Origin: Pleomorphomonas carboxyditropha
Lineage (GTDB): Bacteria; Pseudomonadota; Alphaproteobacteria; Rhizobiales; Pleomorphomonadaceae
Assembly: GCF_002770725.1 (NCBI RefSeq)
Contig: NZ_NQVN01000010.1
Span: 1-64,000 of the forward strand
Reading direction: 5' to 3'
Length of the DNA stretch: 64,000 nucleotides
In this document: positions 54,083 to 62,453 of the stretch, piece after piece
How the letters are laid out: every line of letters begins with the position of its first letter
How positions within the stretch are numbered: position 1 is the stretch's first letter
Program-made: the position numbers and the translations under genes
Notes under the pieces: generated by a model
What the model was told of the DNA's origin: nothing
Databases searched by the model: none
Seen by the model: the letters and a program-made list of their open reading frames with translations, nothing else

Positions 54083-56259
54083 TTCGCGACGTCGCCGTCA
54101 ACGGGCGGTACGCTCCCGGCATGCCGCCGGAACATCCGGCCGACATGCCGGCGCAGGATCTGAGACGCTTCCGCCGCAAGGGGCGCCGCCGCCTGGTCAA
54201 CCCCCAGAGCCGCTCGTCGTTCCTCAAGCGTTTCGCGGTGATCGGCGGCACGGCGGCGCTGCTCGCCTATGCCGCGAGCGAGATGTACGCGGTGCTGGCG
54301 CTCGGCGACCTGACGCCCATCGAACGCGTCGTGCTCGGCCTGTTCATCATCACCTTCGCCTGGATCGCCCTGTCCTCGGTGGCCTCCGTCTTCGGCTTTC
54401 TGAAGCTGGTCGGCCGGCGGTTCGCCCGGCCGGCGCCCTGGTCGGACGAGCCGCTGCGCAAGCGCACAGCCATGCTGATGCCGACCTACAACGAGGATCC
54501 CTCGCGCATCTTCGCCGCCATCGAGGCGATGGCCCGCGACGTCGAGGCGCTCGGCCAGAGCCACGCCTTCGACTGGTTCGTGCTGGCCGACACCACCGAT
54601 CCCGAGGTGGTGCTGCAGGAGGAGGCGGCCTTGCTCGCCGCCCGCGAGCGCATCGGCGGCTTCACCCGCGTCTACTACCGGCGGCGGCGCAACAACACTG
54701 CCAAGAAGGCCGGCAACGTCGGCGACTTCTGCAAGCGCTGGGCGAGCGCCTACGACCACCTCCTGGTACTCGACGCCGACAGCCTGATGGAAGGGCGCAC
54801 CATCATCGAACTGGCGCGCCGGATGGAGGCCGACCCCGACGCCGGCCTCATCCAGACCATCCCGACGCTGGTCAACGGCACGACGGTGATGGCGCGGCTG
54901 CAGCAATTCGCCGGCCGGGTCTACGGGCCGGTGGTCGGCACCGGCCTGTCCTGGTGGGTGCAGAAGGAAGGCAATTTCTGGGGCCACAACGCCATCATCC
55001 GCACCGAGGCCTTCCTGAATTCGGCCGGGCTGCCGGAGCTCAGCGGCAAGCCGCCGTTCGGCGGCCACATCATGAGCCACGACTTCGTCGAGGCGGCGCT
55101 GATCCGCCGCGCCGGCTGGAACGTCATCATCGCCGACGACCTCTCCGGTTCCTACGAGGAAAGCCCGCCGTCGCTGGTCGATCTCGCCATCCGCGATCGC
55201 CGCTGGTGCCAGGGCAATCTGCAGCACCTGAAGGTGATCGGCGGGCGGGGCCTGCACTGGGTGTCGCGCTCGCACATCCTCACCGGCATCATGAGCTATC
55301 TCGCCTCGCCCTTGTGGCTGCTGCTGATCCTCTCCGGTCTGGCGCTGACGCTGCAGGCCCACTACATCCGGCCGGAATATTTCAAGGACGAGTTCCAGTT
55401 GTTCCCGTCGTGGCCGCGCATCGACGCCGAGCGGGCGCTGGCGCTGTTCGCGCTCACCATGGGCGTGCTGTTCCTGCCCAAGGTGCTGGGCCTTCTCGCC
55501 TTCTTCTTCAACTCGCGCGACCGCAAGGCGGCGGGCGGCTTCCTCGGCCTTATCCTGTCGTTCCTCTTCGAAGTGGTCGTTTCGGCGCTGGTGGCGCCGA
55601 TCATGATGCTGATCCAGACCGGCGCCGTGACCGAAATCGTGCTGCACCGCGACGCCGGCTGGAAGCCGCAGCGGCGCGACGACGGCGGTTTGCCGCTCAG
55701 CGATCTCTTCGTCCGCCACCGCTGGCACATGCTGGCCGGCCTCGCGCTGGCCTGGGCGGCGATCGCCGATAGCTGGGTGCTGTTCGCCTGGCTGTCGCCG
55801 GCGATTCTCGGCATGGTGTTCGCCGTGCCGATCTCCGGTCTCACCGGCTCCAATGCCGTCGGCCGCTTCGTGAAATGGCTGGGCCTTCTGAGGATTCCCG
55901 AGGAACGCCAACGGCCCGGCATCCAGGGACGCATGGACGAGGCCCGGCCGGCCTATGTCGAGGCGGTCGCCGCCACGCCCAGCCTGGTCGACATCGTCGC
56001 CGATTCCGACCTCTTGATGCAGCATCTGGCGCTGGTCGACCGGATGGCGCCGCGGCCGCCCGGCCGCGTCGATCCGGTGTCGGCGCTGGCGCTGGCCAAG
56101 ATCGGCGAGGCCGAGACCGTCGAGGAGGGGGTTTCCTTCCTGGACGCCAAGGAGCGGGCGACGCTGATCGCCACGCCGCGCATTCTCGACGCGCTGGCAC
56201 AGAAGCCGCTCAACCGTCAGGTCCTGGCGGAGCGAACCGTGGCGGCGCGGTCCGCCTGA
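54070..56259 (+). CDS. opgH: Glucan glucosyltransferase OpgH/MdoH
   Basis: A 729-residue inner-membrane GT2-family glucosyltransferase that makes the linear beta-1,2 backbone of periplasmic glucans from UDP-glucose. Two N-terminal membrane spans (about 50-70 and 82-105) precede the cytoplasmic catalytic domain with [10 protein letters not shown], the metal-binding D235-x-D237 in LDADSLME and R378-W379-C380-Q381 in RRWCQG. At least five further spans follow. The start overlaps opgD by 13 bases; an in-frame ATG at 54121 is an alternative. A hairpin follows the operon. Confidence 0.93.
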   Translation: MDSIIRDVAVNGRYAPGMPPEHPADMPAQDLRRFRRKGRRRLVNPQSRSSFLKRFAVIGGTAALLAYAASEMYAVLALGDLTPIERVVLGLFIITFAWIALSSVASVFGFLKLVGRRFARPAPWSDEPLRKRTAMLMPTYNEDPSRIFAAIEAMARDVEALGQSHAFDWFVLADTTDPEVVLQEEAALLAARERIGGFTRVYYRRRRNNTAKKAGNVGDFCKRWASAYDHLLVLDADSLMEGRTIIELARRMEADPDAGLIQTIPTLVNGTTVMARLQQFAGRVYGPVVGTGLSWWVQKEGNFWGHNAIIRTEAFLNSAGLPELSGKPPFGGHIMSHDFVEAALIRRAGWNVIIADDLSGSYEESPPSLVDLAIRDRRWCQGNLQHLKVIGGRGLHWVSRSHILTGIMSYLASPLWLLLILSGLALTLQAHYIRPEYFKDEFQLFPSWPRIDAERALALFALTMGVLFLPKVLGLLAFFFNSRDRKAAGGFLGLILSFLFEVVVSALVAPIMMLIQTGAVTEIVLHRDAGWKPQRRDDGGLPLSDLFVRHRWHMLAGLALAWAAIADSWVLFAWLSPAILGMVFAVPISGLTGSNAVGRFVKWLGLLRIPEERQRPGIQGRMDEARPAYVEAVAATPSLVDIVADSDLLMQHLALVDRMAPRPPGRVDPVSALALAKIGEAETVEEGVSFLDAKERATLIATPRILDALAQKPLNRQVLAERTVAARSA

Positions 56260-56285
56260 GCGGCGCGCGACGGTTGTCGCGTGTC

Positions 56286-56328
56286 GCCATGCAAGCCGGA
56301 TAAGGCCGGCATGCGCGTTTTGCATGGC
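56286..56328 (+). terminator. Hairpin after the opgDH operon
   Basis: GCCATGCAA (56286-56294) pairs with TTGCATGGC (56320-56328). Inside, GCCGG (56295-56299) pairs with CCGGC (56306-56310), leaving a bulge. There is no T-tract. It lies 27 bases after the stop codon. Confidence 0.5.
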
Positions 56329-56526
56329 CTATTCCGGTTCCGACTGGGAACCTCGATGGCGGTGTGACGTAAGTGACGGCGAGGCCTTATAAATCTAAAT
56401 CGGTTTGATCGTTGTGACGCCTTTCTTCGCATCCGGCCTTCTCCCAAAGGACGAGGGCAAAAAGCGTCGTGGGGATATGACATTAGCGGTCAAGCCTGCT
56501 AGGGAACCACCAACGTAGTTTCCCTT

Positions 56527-59500
56527 ATGGAGCTTGCCGTGCCGATCACCAAGGTGCTTGTCGCCAACCGATCCGAAATCGCCATTCGCGTTTTCCGCGC
56601 CGCCAACGAGCTCGGCCTCAAGACGGTCGCCGTCTTCGCCGAGGAGGACCGGCTGGCGTTGCACCGCTTCAAGGCCGACGAGGCCTATCAGATCGGCGCT
56701 GGCCTCGGACCGATCGAGGCCTATCTCAGCATTCCCGAGATCCTGCGCGTCGCCAAGGAATCCAAGGCCGACGCCATTCACCCCGGCTACGGCCTGTTGT
56801 CGGAGAGTCCGGAATTCGCCGAGGCCTGCCGCGACGCCGGCATCACCTTCATCGGTCCGTCGCCGGAGACCATGCGCCAGCTCGGCAACAAGGTGGCGGC
56901 GCGCAACCTCGCCATCGAGGCGGGCGTGCCGGTAATGCCGGCCACCGACCCGCTGCCCGACGACATGGAGGTGGTGAAGGCGGAGGCCAAGCGCATCGGC
57001 TATCCGGTGATGCTGAAGGCGTCCTGGGGCGGCGGCGGCCGCGGCATGCGCGTCATCCGCGACGAGGCGGCGCTGCTGCGCGAGGTGGTGACGGCCAAGC
57101 GCGAGGCGATGGCCGCCTTCGGCAAGGACGAGGTCTATCTCGAGAAGCTGGTCGAGCGGGCCCGTCACGTCGAGGTGCAGATCCTCGGCGACACCCACGG
57201 CAACATCGTCCACCTGTTCGAGCGCGACTGCTCGGTGCAGCGGCGCCACCAGAAGGTGGTCGAGCGGGCGCCGGCGCCCTATCTCACCGATGCGCAGCGC
57301 GCGGAAATCACCGGCTACGGCGTCACCATCGCCAAGGCGGCCAACTATTATTGCGCCGGCACCGTCGAGTTCCTGATGGATGCCGACAGCGGCGCCTTCT
57401 ACTTCATCGAGGTCAACCCGCGCATTCAGGTCGAGCATACCGTCACCGAGGAGGTGACCGGCATCGACGTGGTGCGCGCCCAGATCCGCATCCTCGAAGG
57501 CGCCCGGATTGGCTCGCCCGACTCGGGCGTGCCCGTCCAGGAGGAGATCCGCCTGCACGGCCATGCGCTGCAGTGTCGCGTCACCACCGAGGATCCCGAG
57601 CAGAATTTCATTCCCGACTACGGCCGGATCACCGCCTATCGCGGCGCCACCGGCTTCGGCATCCGTCTCGACGGCGGCACCGCCTATGCCGGCGCGGTGA
57701 TCACCCGCTTCTACGATCCGCTCCTGGAGAAGGTCACCGCCTGGGCGCCGACGCCGATCGAGGCGATCAACCGCATGATGCGGGCCCTGCGCGAATTCCG
57801 TATCCGCGGCGTCGCCACCAACCTGACCTTCCTCGAGAGCATCATCTCGCATCCGAAGTTCCAGCAGAACCGCTACACCACCCGTTTCATCGACGAGACG
57901 CCGGAGCTGTTCCAACTGGTGAAGCGGCGGGACCGGGCGACCAAGCTCCTGACCTATATCGCCGACGTCACCGTCAACGGCCATCCGGAGACCCGCAGCC
58001 GGCCGAAGCCGGGCGAGGGGGCAAAGCCGGTGGTGCCGGTGTTTTCCGGCGGCGTCACGCCGGGTACCCGCGACCTGCTGACATCTCGCGGACCGGAGGC
58101 GCTCGCCAAGTGGATCCGCGAGCAGAACAACGTGCTGGTGACCGACACCACCATGCGCGACGGCCACCAGTCGCTCCTGGCGACCCGCATGCGCACCCAC
58201 GACATGGCCAACATCGCCGAGGCCTACGCCCGCGGCTTGCCGGGCCTGTTCAGCCTGGAATGCTGGGGCGGCGCCACCTTCGACGTCGCCATGCGCTTCC
58301 TGACCGAGGATCCCTGGGAGCGGCTCGCCAAGATTCGCGACAAGGCGCCCAATATCCTGATGCAGATGCTGCTCAGGGGCTCGAACGGCGTCGGCTACAA
58401 GAACTACGCCGACAACGTCGTTCGCCATTTCGTGCAGCAGGCCGCCGAGGCCGGCGTCGACGTGTTCCGCGTGTTCGACTGCCTCAACTGGATCGACAAC
58501 ATGCGCGTCTCCATGGACGCCGTGCTCGACCAGGGCAAGGTGCTCGAGGCGGCCATCTGCTACACCGGCGACATCCTCGATCCCGACCGCGCCAAGTACG
58601 ATCTCAAGTATTACGTCGGCATGACGCGCGAACTGGAGCATGCCGGGGCCCATATCATCGCCATCAAGGACATGGCGGGCCTGTTGAAGCCGGCGGCGGC
58701 GCGCGTGCTGTTCAAGGCGATGCGCGAGGCCACCGACCTGCCGATCCACTTCCATACCCACGACACCTCGGGCATTTCGGCCGCGTCGGTGCTGGCGGCG
58801 GTGGAGGAGGGCGTCGACATCGTCGACGCCGCCATGGACGCCTTTTCCGGCAACACCTCGCAGCCCTGCCTCGGCTCGATCGTGGCGGCGCTGGAGGGCG
58901 GGCCGCGGCCGACCGGCCTCGATCAGCAGGCCATCCGCCGCATCTCCTTCTACTGGGAGGCGGTGCGCAGCCGCTACGCCGCTTTCGAGAACGACCTGAA
59001 GGGACCGGCCTCGGAGGTCTACCTGCACGAGATGCCCGGCGGCCAGTTCACCAATCTCAAGGAGCAGGCCCGCTCGCTCGGCCTCGAGACGCGCTGGCAC
59101 GAGGTGGCCAGGATGTATGCCGACGTCAACCGCATGTTCGGCGACATCGTCAAGGTGACGCCGTCGTCCAAGGTGGTGGGCGACATGGCGCTGTTGATGG
59201 TCTCCTCGGCCCTGACCCCGGCCGACGTGCTCGACCCGGAGAAGGATGTGGCCTTCCCCGATTCGGTGGTGGAAATGTTCCATGGCGACCTGGGACAGCC
59301 GCCGGGCGGCTGGCCGAAGGACCTCCAGGCCAAGATCCTGAAGGGCGCCGAGCCGATCACCGTGCCGCCGGGCTCCCTGATCCCGCCGGTCGACCTCGAG
59401 GCGACGCGCGCCGAGCTGGCAGACAAGCTGTCCTGGACGCCGACCGACCAGGATCTCGCCAGCTACCTGATGTATCCCAAGGTGTTCCTCGACTTTGCCA

Positions 59501-59979
59501 GGTCGCAGGAGACCTACGGGCCGACCTCGGTGCTGCCGACGCCGGTCTATTTCTACGGCATGCAGGCGGGCGACGAGCTGAACATCGAGCTCGAGCGCGG
59601 CAAGTCGCTGGTGCTGATCTGCCAGGCGATCGGCGAGCCGGACAACGAAGGCATGGTCCGGGTGTTCTTCGAGCTCAACGGCCAGCCGCGCATGGTGCGG
59701 GTGCCCGACCGCTCGAGCGCCGCCTCGGCGCAGACGCAGCGGCGCAAGGCCGATGCCGGTGATCCGAGCCATGTGGCGGCGCCGATGCCGGGCGTCGTGT
59801 CGACGCTGGCGGTCAAGCCGGGCCAGGCGGTCAAGGCGGGCGACGTGCTCCTCTCCATCGAGGCGATGAAGATGGAAACGTCGATCCACGCCGAACGCGA
59901 CGGTACCGTCGCCGAGGTGCTGGTCGCGGCCGGCGCCCAGATCGACGCCAAGGACCTGCTGGTGGTGCTCAAGGACTGA
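56527..59979 (+). CDS. pyc: Pyruvate carboxylase
   Basis: An 1150-residue biotin enzyme that carboxylates pyruvate to oxaloacetate, refilling the citric acid cycle. The biotin carboxylase domain (about 8-460) has KVLVANRSEIAIRVFRAANE, the ATP-binding GGGGRGMR and EVNPRIQVEHTVTEE. The carboxyltransferase domain (about 535-810) begins with TDTTMRDGHQSLLATR near 539 and holds the carboxylated lysine in AIKDMAGLL (near 715). The C-terminal carrier domain has the biotinylated lysine K1115 in EAMKMET. It is a full-length single-chain form. A hairpin covers its stop codon. Confidence 0.97.
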   Translation: MELAVPITKVLVANRSEIAIRVFRAANELGLKTVAVFAEEDRLALHRFKADEAYQIGAGLGPIEAYLSIPEILRVAKESKADAIHPGYGLLSESPEFAEACRDAGITFIGPSPETMRQLGNKVAARNLAIEAGVPVMPATDPLPDDMEVVKAEAKRIGYPVMLKASWGGGGRGMRVIRDEAALLREVVTAKREAMAAFGKDEVYLEKLVERARHVEVQILGDTHGNIVHLFERDCSVQRRHQKVVERAPAPYLTDAQRAEITGYGVTIAKAANYYCAGTVEFLMDADSGAFYFIEVNPRIQVEHTVTEEVTGIDVVRAQIRILEGARIGSPDSGVPVQEEIRLHGHALQCRVTTEDPEQNFIPDYGRITAYRGATGFGIRLDGGTAYAGAVITRFYDPLLEKVTAWAPTPIEAINRMMRALREFRIRGVATNLTFLESIISHPKFQQNRYTTRFIDETPELFQLVKRRDRATKLLTYIADVTVNGHPETRSRPKPGEGAKPVVPVFSGGVTPGTRDLLTSRGPEALAKWIREQNNVLVTDTTMRDGHQSLLATRMRTHDMANIAEAYARGLPGLFSLECWGGATFDVAMRFLTEDPWERLAKIRDKAPNILMQMLLRGSNGVGYKNYADNVVRHFVQQAAEAGVDVFRVFDCLNWIDNMRVSMDAVLDQGKVLEAAICYTGDILDPDRAKYDLKYYVGMTRELEHAGAHIIAIKDMAGLLKPAAARVLFKAMREATDLPIHFHTHDTSGISAASVLAAVEEGVDIVDAAMDAFSGNTSQPCLGSIVAALEGGPRPTGLDQQAIRRISFYWEAVRSRYAAFENDLKGPASEVYLHEMPGGQFTNLKEQARSLGLETRWHEVARMYADVNRMFGDIVKVTPSSKVVGDMALLMVSSALTPADVLDPEKDVAFPDSVVEMFHGDLGQPPGGWPKDLQAKILKGAEPITVPPGSLIPPVDLEATRAELADKLSWTPTDQDLASYLMYPKVFLDFARSQETYGPTSVLPTPVYFYGMQAGDELNIELERGKSLVLICQAIGEPDNEGMVRVFFELNGQPRMVRVPDRSSAASAQTQRRKADAGDPSHVAAPMPGVVSTLAVKPGQAVKAGDVLLSIEAMKMETSIHAERDGTVAEVLVAAGAQIDAKDLLVVLKD

Positions 59980-59994
59980 GGGGAAACCCCTCAG
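59976..59994. terminator. Hairpin overlapping both convergent stop codons
   Basis: CTGAGGGG (59976-59983) pairs perfectly with CCCCTCAG (59987-59994) around AAA. The stem contains the pyc TGA on one strand and the stop codon of the opposite phosphatase gene on the other. It could end both transcripts, although no T-tract follows. Confidence 0.55.
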
Positions 59995-60818
59995 CCCCGG
60001 AGCGCCGTTGCCAGCTCGTTCCAGCTTGCCTCGTCCGGCGTCATCAGCAGGCCGCCGGCCCTGAGATCGGGCCGGTAGGGCGAGCCGTCGAGCAGCGCCG
60101 AATAGCCGCCGGCCTCGCGATGGATCAGCCAGCCGGCGGCGTGATCCCATGGCGACAGCTTGTGGTAGTAGCAAAAGTGGATGCGGCCGTCGACGAGCAG
60201 CCGCATCTCCTGCCCGCCGCAGCGGTAGTTCATGATGCCCCAGGCGCAGCTGAAGCCGGACAGCAGCCGGTCGCGCTCCTCGGGCGAGGCGTAGTACCAG
60301 CCGGCGCAGCCCTGCATGTCGGAAAGCGGCGCGGCCGGCGCCACCCTGAGCGGCCGGTCGGGCCGGCCGTTGCCGACGAGGAAGGCGCCGCCGCCGGCAA
60401 TGGCGCAGGCGGCGTCGCCGCGCACCGGATCGTAGATGATGCCGCCCTTGACTTCGCCGCGCTCGATGACGGAGATGATCACCGCGAAGGCCGGGACGCC
60501 GTTGGCGTAGTTGAAGGTGCCGTCGATCGGATCGACGACGACGGCGCGCGGGGCTTCCATCAGCCGGTCGATCAGCGTCGGCTGCCGCTCCATGATCTCC
60601 TCGCCGAGAAACAGGAAATCGTCGCCCCAGGCGGCGCGGACACGTTTTGCGATCAGCTCCTCGGACGCAGTGTCGGCGATGGTGACGAAGTCCGAGGCAT
60701 GCGCCTTGGTCTTGATGTCGGCGGCGGTCAGGTTCGAGAAGTGCGGCATGATCTCGGTGTCTGCCGCCGCCTTGGCGGTGGCGACGAGAAAATCGATGTC
60801 CTGGCGGGTGATGGTCAT
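59991..60818 (-). CDS. Inositol monophosphatase family protein
   Basis: A 275-residue magnesium-dependent phosphatase of the inositol monophosphatase/fructose-1,6-bisphosphatase/CysQ superfamily. The metal-binding residues are E73 in GEEIMERQ, D96 and D99 in VVDPIDGTFNY, and an aspartate near 213 in LSPWDHAAGWLIHREAGG. The substrate may be an inositol phosphate, histidinol phosphate or another small phosphate ester; the sequence does not decide. GGAG precedes the ATG. It converges on pyc. Confidence 0.9.
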   Translation of the reverse strand: MTITRQDIDFLVATAKAAADTEIMPHFSNLTAADIKTKAHASDFVTIADTASEELIAKRVRAAWGDDFLFLGEEIMERQPTLIDRLMEAPRAVVVDPIDGTFNYANGVPAFAVIISVIERGEVKGGIIYDPVRGDAACAIAGGGAFLVGNGRPDRPLRVAPAAPLSDMQGCAGWYYASPEERDRLLSGFSCAWGIMNYRCGGQEMRLLVDGRIHFCYYHKLSPWDHAAGWLIHREAGGYSALLDGSPYRPDLRAGGLLMTPDEASWNELATALRG

Positions 60819-60948
60819 TGCGAACTCCGGATTATCCGCAGGATGGAATGCACCCAAAGGACGACGGGAGCAAGACGGCAGGCCGTGACGCACCCTTGCA
60901 TTTTGCGGCGTTTCGCCCACCTTCTTCAAGGGATTACGGAGAAACGCC

Positions 60949-61833
60949 GTGCGGGCTATCGGACGCATCATCGGCCCGTTCTGGCGGGCCGCCCTGACCT
61001 TCAACGCCGCCGACGGCTGGGCAATCGCCTCGCACGTGGCGCTGTCGGCCCTGATGGCCATCTTCCCCTTTCTGATCTTCCTGACCGCCATTGCCGCCTT
61101 CTTCGACCTTTCCTCGCTGTCGGCCACGGTGGTGGCGCTGATCTTCGAAAGCGTGCCGGCCAGCATCGCCGCGCCGATCGCCGGCGAGGTGAAGAACGTG
61201 CTGCTGGTGCCGCGCGGCGACCTCTTGACGATCGGCGTGGCGCTGGCGCTCTGGTTCGCGTCCTCCGGCGTCGAGGCGATGCGCGTCGGCCTCAACCGCG
61301 CCTACGGCATGATCGAAGATCGCAATTTCATCCTGCTGAGGCTCCAGAGCATCGGCTTCGTGCTGTTGGGCACGCTGACCTTCCTCACCATCGCCTTTCT
61401 GGTGGTGCTGGCGCCGGTGGCCTGGAAGGGGCTCGTCCATCTGGTGCCGGCGATCGAAGCCTTCGCCTGGTCGCTGACGCTGCTGCGCTTCGGCTTGACG
61501 CTGGTGATCGCCGGCGCCGGGCTCCTGGCGTCGCATCTCTGGTTGCCGGCCGGCCGCCGCCGCATTACCGAAATCCTGCCCGGCGTCGGCCTGACGCTCG
61601 CCGCCTGGATCGCCGGCGCCTACGGCTTTTCGCTCTATCTCGCCGACTTCGCCAACTACGCCTCGACCTATGCGGGCCTCGCCGGCGTGATGACGGCGAT
61701 CATCTTCCTCTACCTGATGGCCCTCATTCTGCTCTACGGCGCGACGCTCAACGCCGCCCTGGTCGAACGGCGGCGGCGCCGTGCCGCCGCGGCCGCTTCG
61801 CCGGAGGAACCATTGACATCCCCATGGCCATGA
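60949..61833 (+). CDS. YihY/BrkB family inner-membrane protein
   Basis: A 294-residue membrane protein with about six hydrophobic segments between residues 25 and 275. Family marks are ASHVALSALMAIFPFLIFLTA, the GVEAMRVGLNRAYGM segment and YASTYAGLAGVMTAIIFLYLMALILLYGATLNA near the end. The family was once called ribonuclease BN, but a transport or envelope role is thought more likely. The start is GTG at 60949, with GGAGAAA eight bases upstream. The C-terminal tail is basic and alanine-rich. Confidence 0.88.
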   Translation: MRAIGRIIGPFWRAALTFNAADGWAIASHVALSALMAIFPFLIFLTAIAAFFDLSSLSATVVALIFESVPASIAAPIAGEVKNVLLVPRGDLLTIGVALALWFASSGVEAMRVGLNRAYGMIEDRNFILLRLQSIGFVLLGTLTFLTIAFLVVLAPVAWKGLVHLVPAIEAFAWSLTLLRFGLTLVIAGAGLLASHLWLPAGRRRITEILPGVGLTLAAWIAGAYGFSLYLADFANYASTYAGLAGVMTAIIFLYLMALILLYGATLNAALVERRRRRAAAAASPEEPLTSPWP

Positions 61834-61945
61834 TGGAAGCCGTAGGCTGCGGTGTTCCTACCGGCCTGCTCCGGTCGGCGGCCGCCGACACGCCAACCCT
61901 CGACCCATCCGTCCGGTCGTCGCGTCCGGACAACAGGAGACAGCC

Positions 61946-62257
61946 ATGTATACGCTCGAAATCGCCGGCATCGCGATCGCTACCACCGACGCCGACGAGG
62001 CGGAAGCGCGCGAGATCTTCGAGAGCGAGGATTTCCTCGACGACATTCGCGGCTTCACGAGCGCCGGCGCCCCGGTTTGGGACGGCGTTTCTGCCTTCGT
62101 CATCCGCCCGGCCACCGAGGACGAGATCGATGCCTTCGGCGAAATCGAAGACTTCGAGGAGGACATCGAGGGCGAGGAAGCCGACGAATTCGACGAGGAG
62201 GGTGCCAACATCATGTTCCTCGTCGACATCGACCAGTTCGACGACGAGGAGGAATGA
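61946..62257 (+). CDS. Hypothetical highly acidic small protein
   Basis: A 103-residue protein that I do not recognise. It has almost no basic residues and ends in clusters such as EIEDFEEDIEGEEADEFDEE and DQFDDEEE. The first part MYTLEIAGIAIATTDADEAEAREIF suggests a small alpha/beta fold. A good AGGAGA site precedes the ATG, and the length and codon use look coding. It has no signal peptide or membrane span. It stands between the BrkB-family gene and NAD-glutamate dehydrogenase. It could bind cations or a basic partner. Confidence 0.7.
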   Translation: MYTLEIAGIAIATTDADEAEAREIFESEDFLDDIRGFTSAGAPVWDGVSAFVIRPATEDEIDAFGEIEDFEEDIEGEEADEFDEEGANIMFLVDIDQFDDEEE

Positions 62258-62352
62258 GGCCGTTTTCTGGAGAAGCGGCCGGCGCCGCGTCCGCAACAGC
62301 GCGAATTGGCATTGCTGCGCGGACCGGCTTGACTGGACACCTCGGACATTCG

Positions 62353-62376
62353 GGCGGCGGCCTTGCCGCCGCCTTT
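62353..62376 (+). terminator. Probable terminator after the acidic protein gene
   Basis: GGCGGCGGC (62353-62361) pairs perfectly with GCCGCCGCC (62365-62373) around CTT, followed by TTT. It separates the acidic protein gene from glutamate dehydrogenase. Confidence 0.6.
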
Positions 62377-62453
62377 CCGGTTGCGCCTCTTTCTGATCGG
62401 CCGGAGCGGCGCAGCGGCCGGCGCCGGCCCATGCGGGGCGGCGGGAGTTGTCG

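Noticed and set aside
56347-56371. EcfG-like promoter upstream of pyc (GGAAC-N16-CGTA)
   Set aside because: The -10 element has A instead of the final T and pyc is not a usual stress gene, so the match could be chance.
56395-60174. 1259-codon open frame on the minus strand
   Set aside because: It is antisense to pyruvate carboxylase, whose domains and active sites are complete; the antisense translation shows no family.
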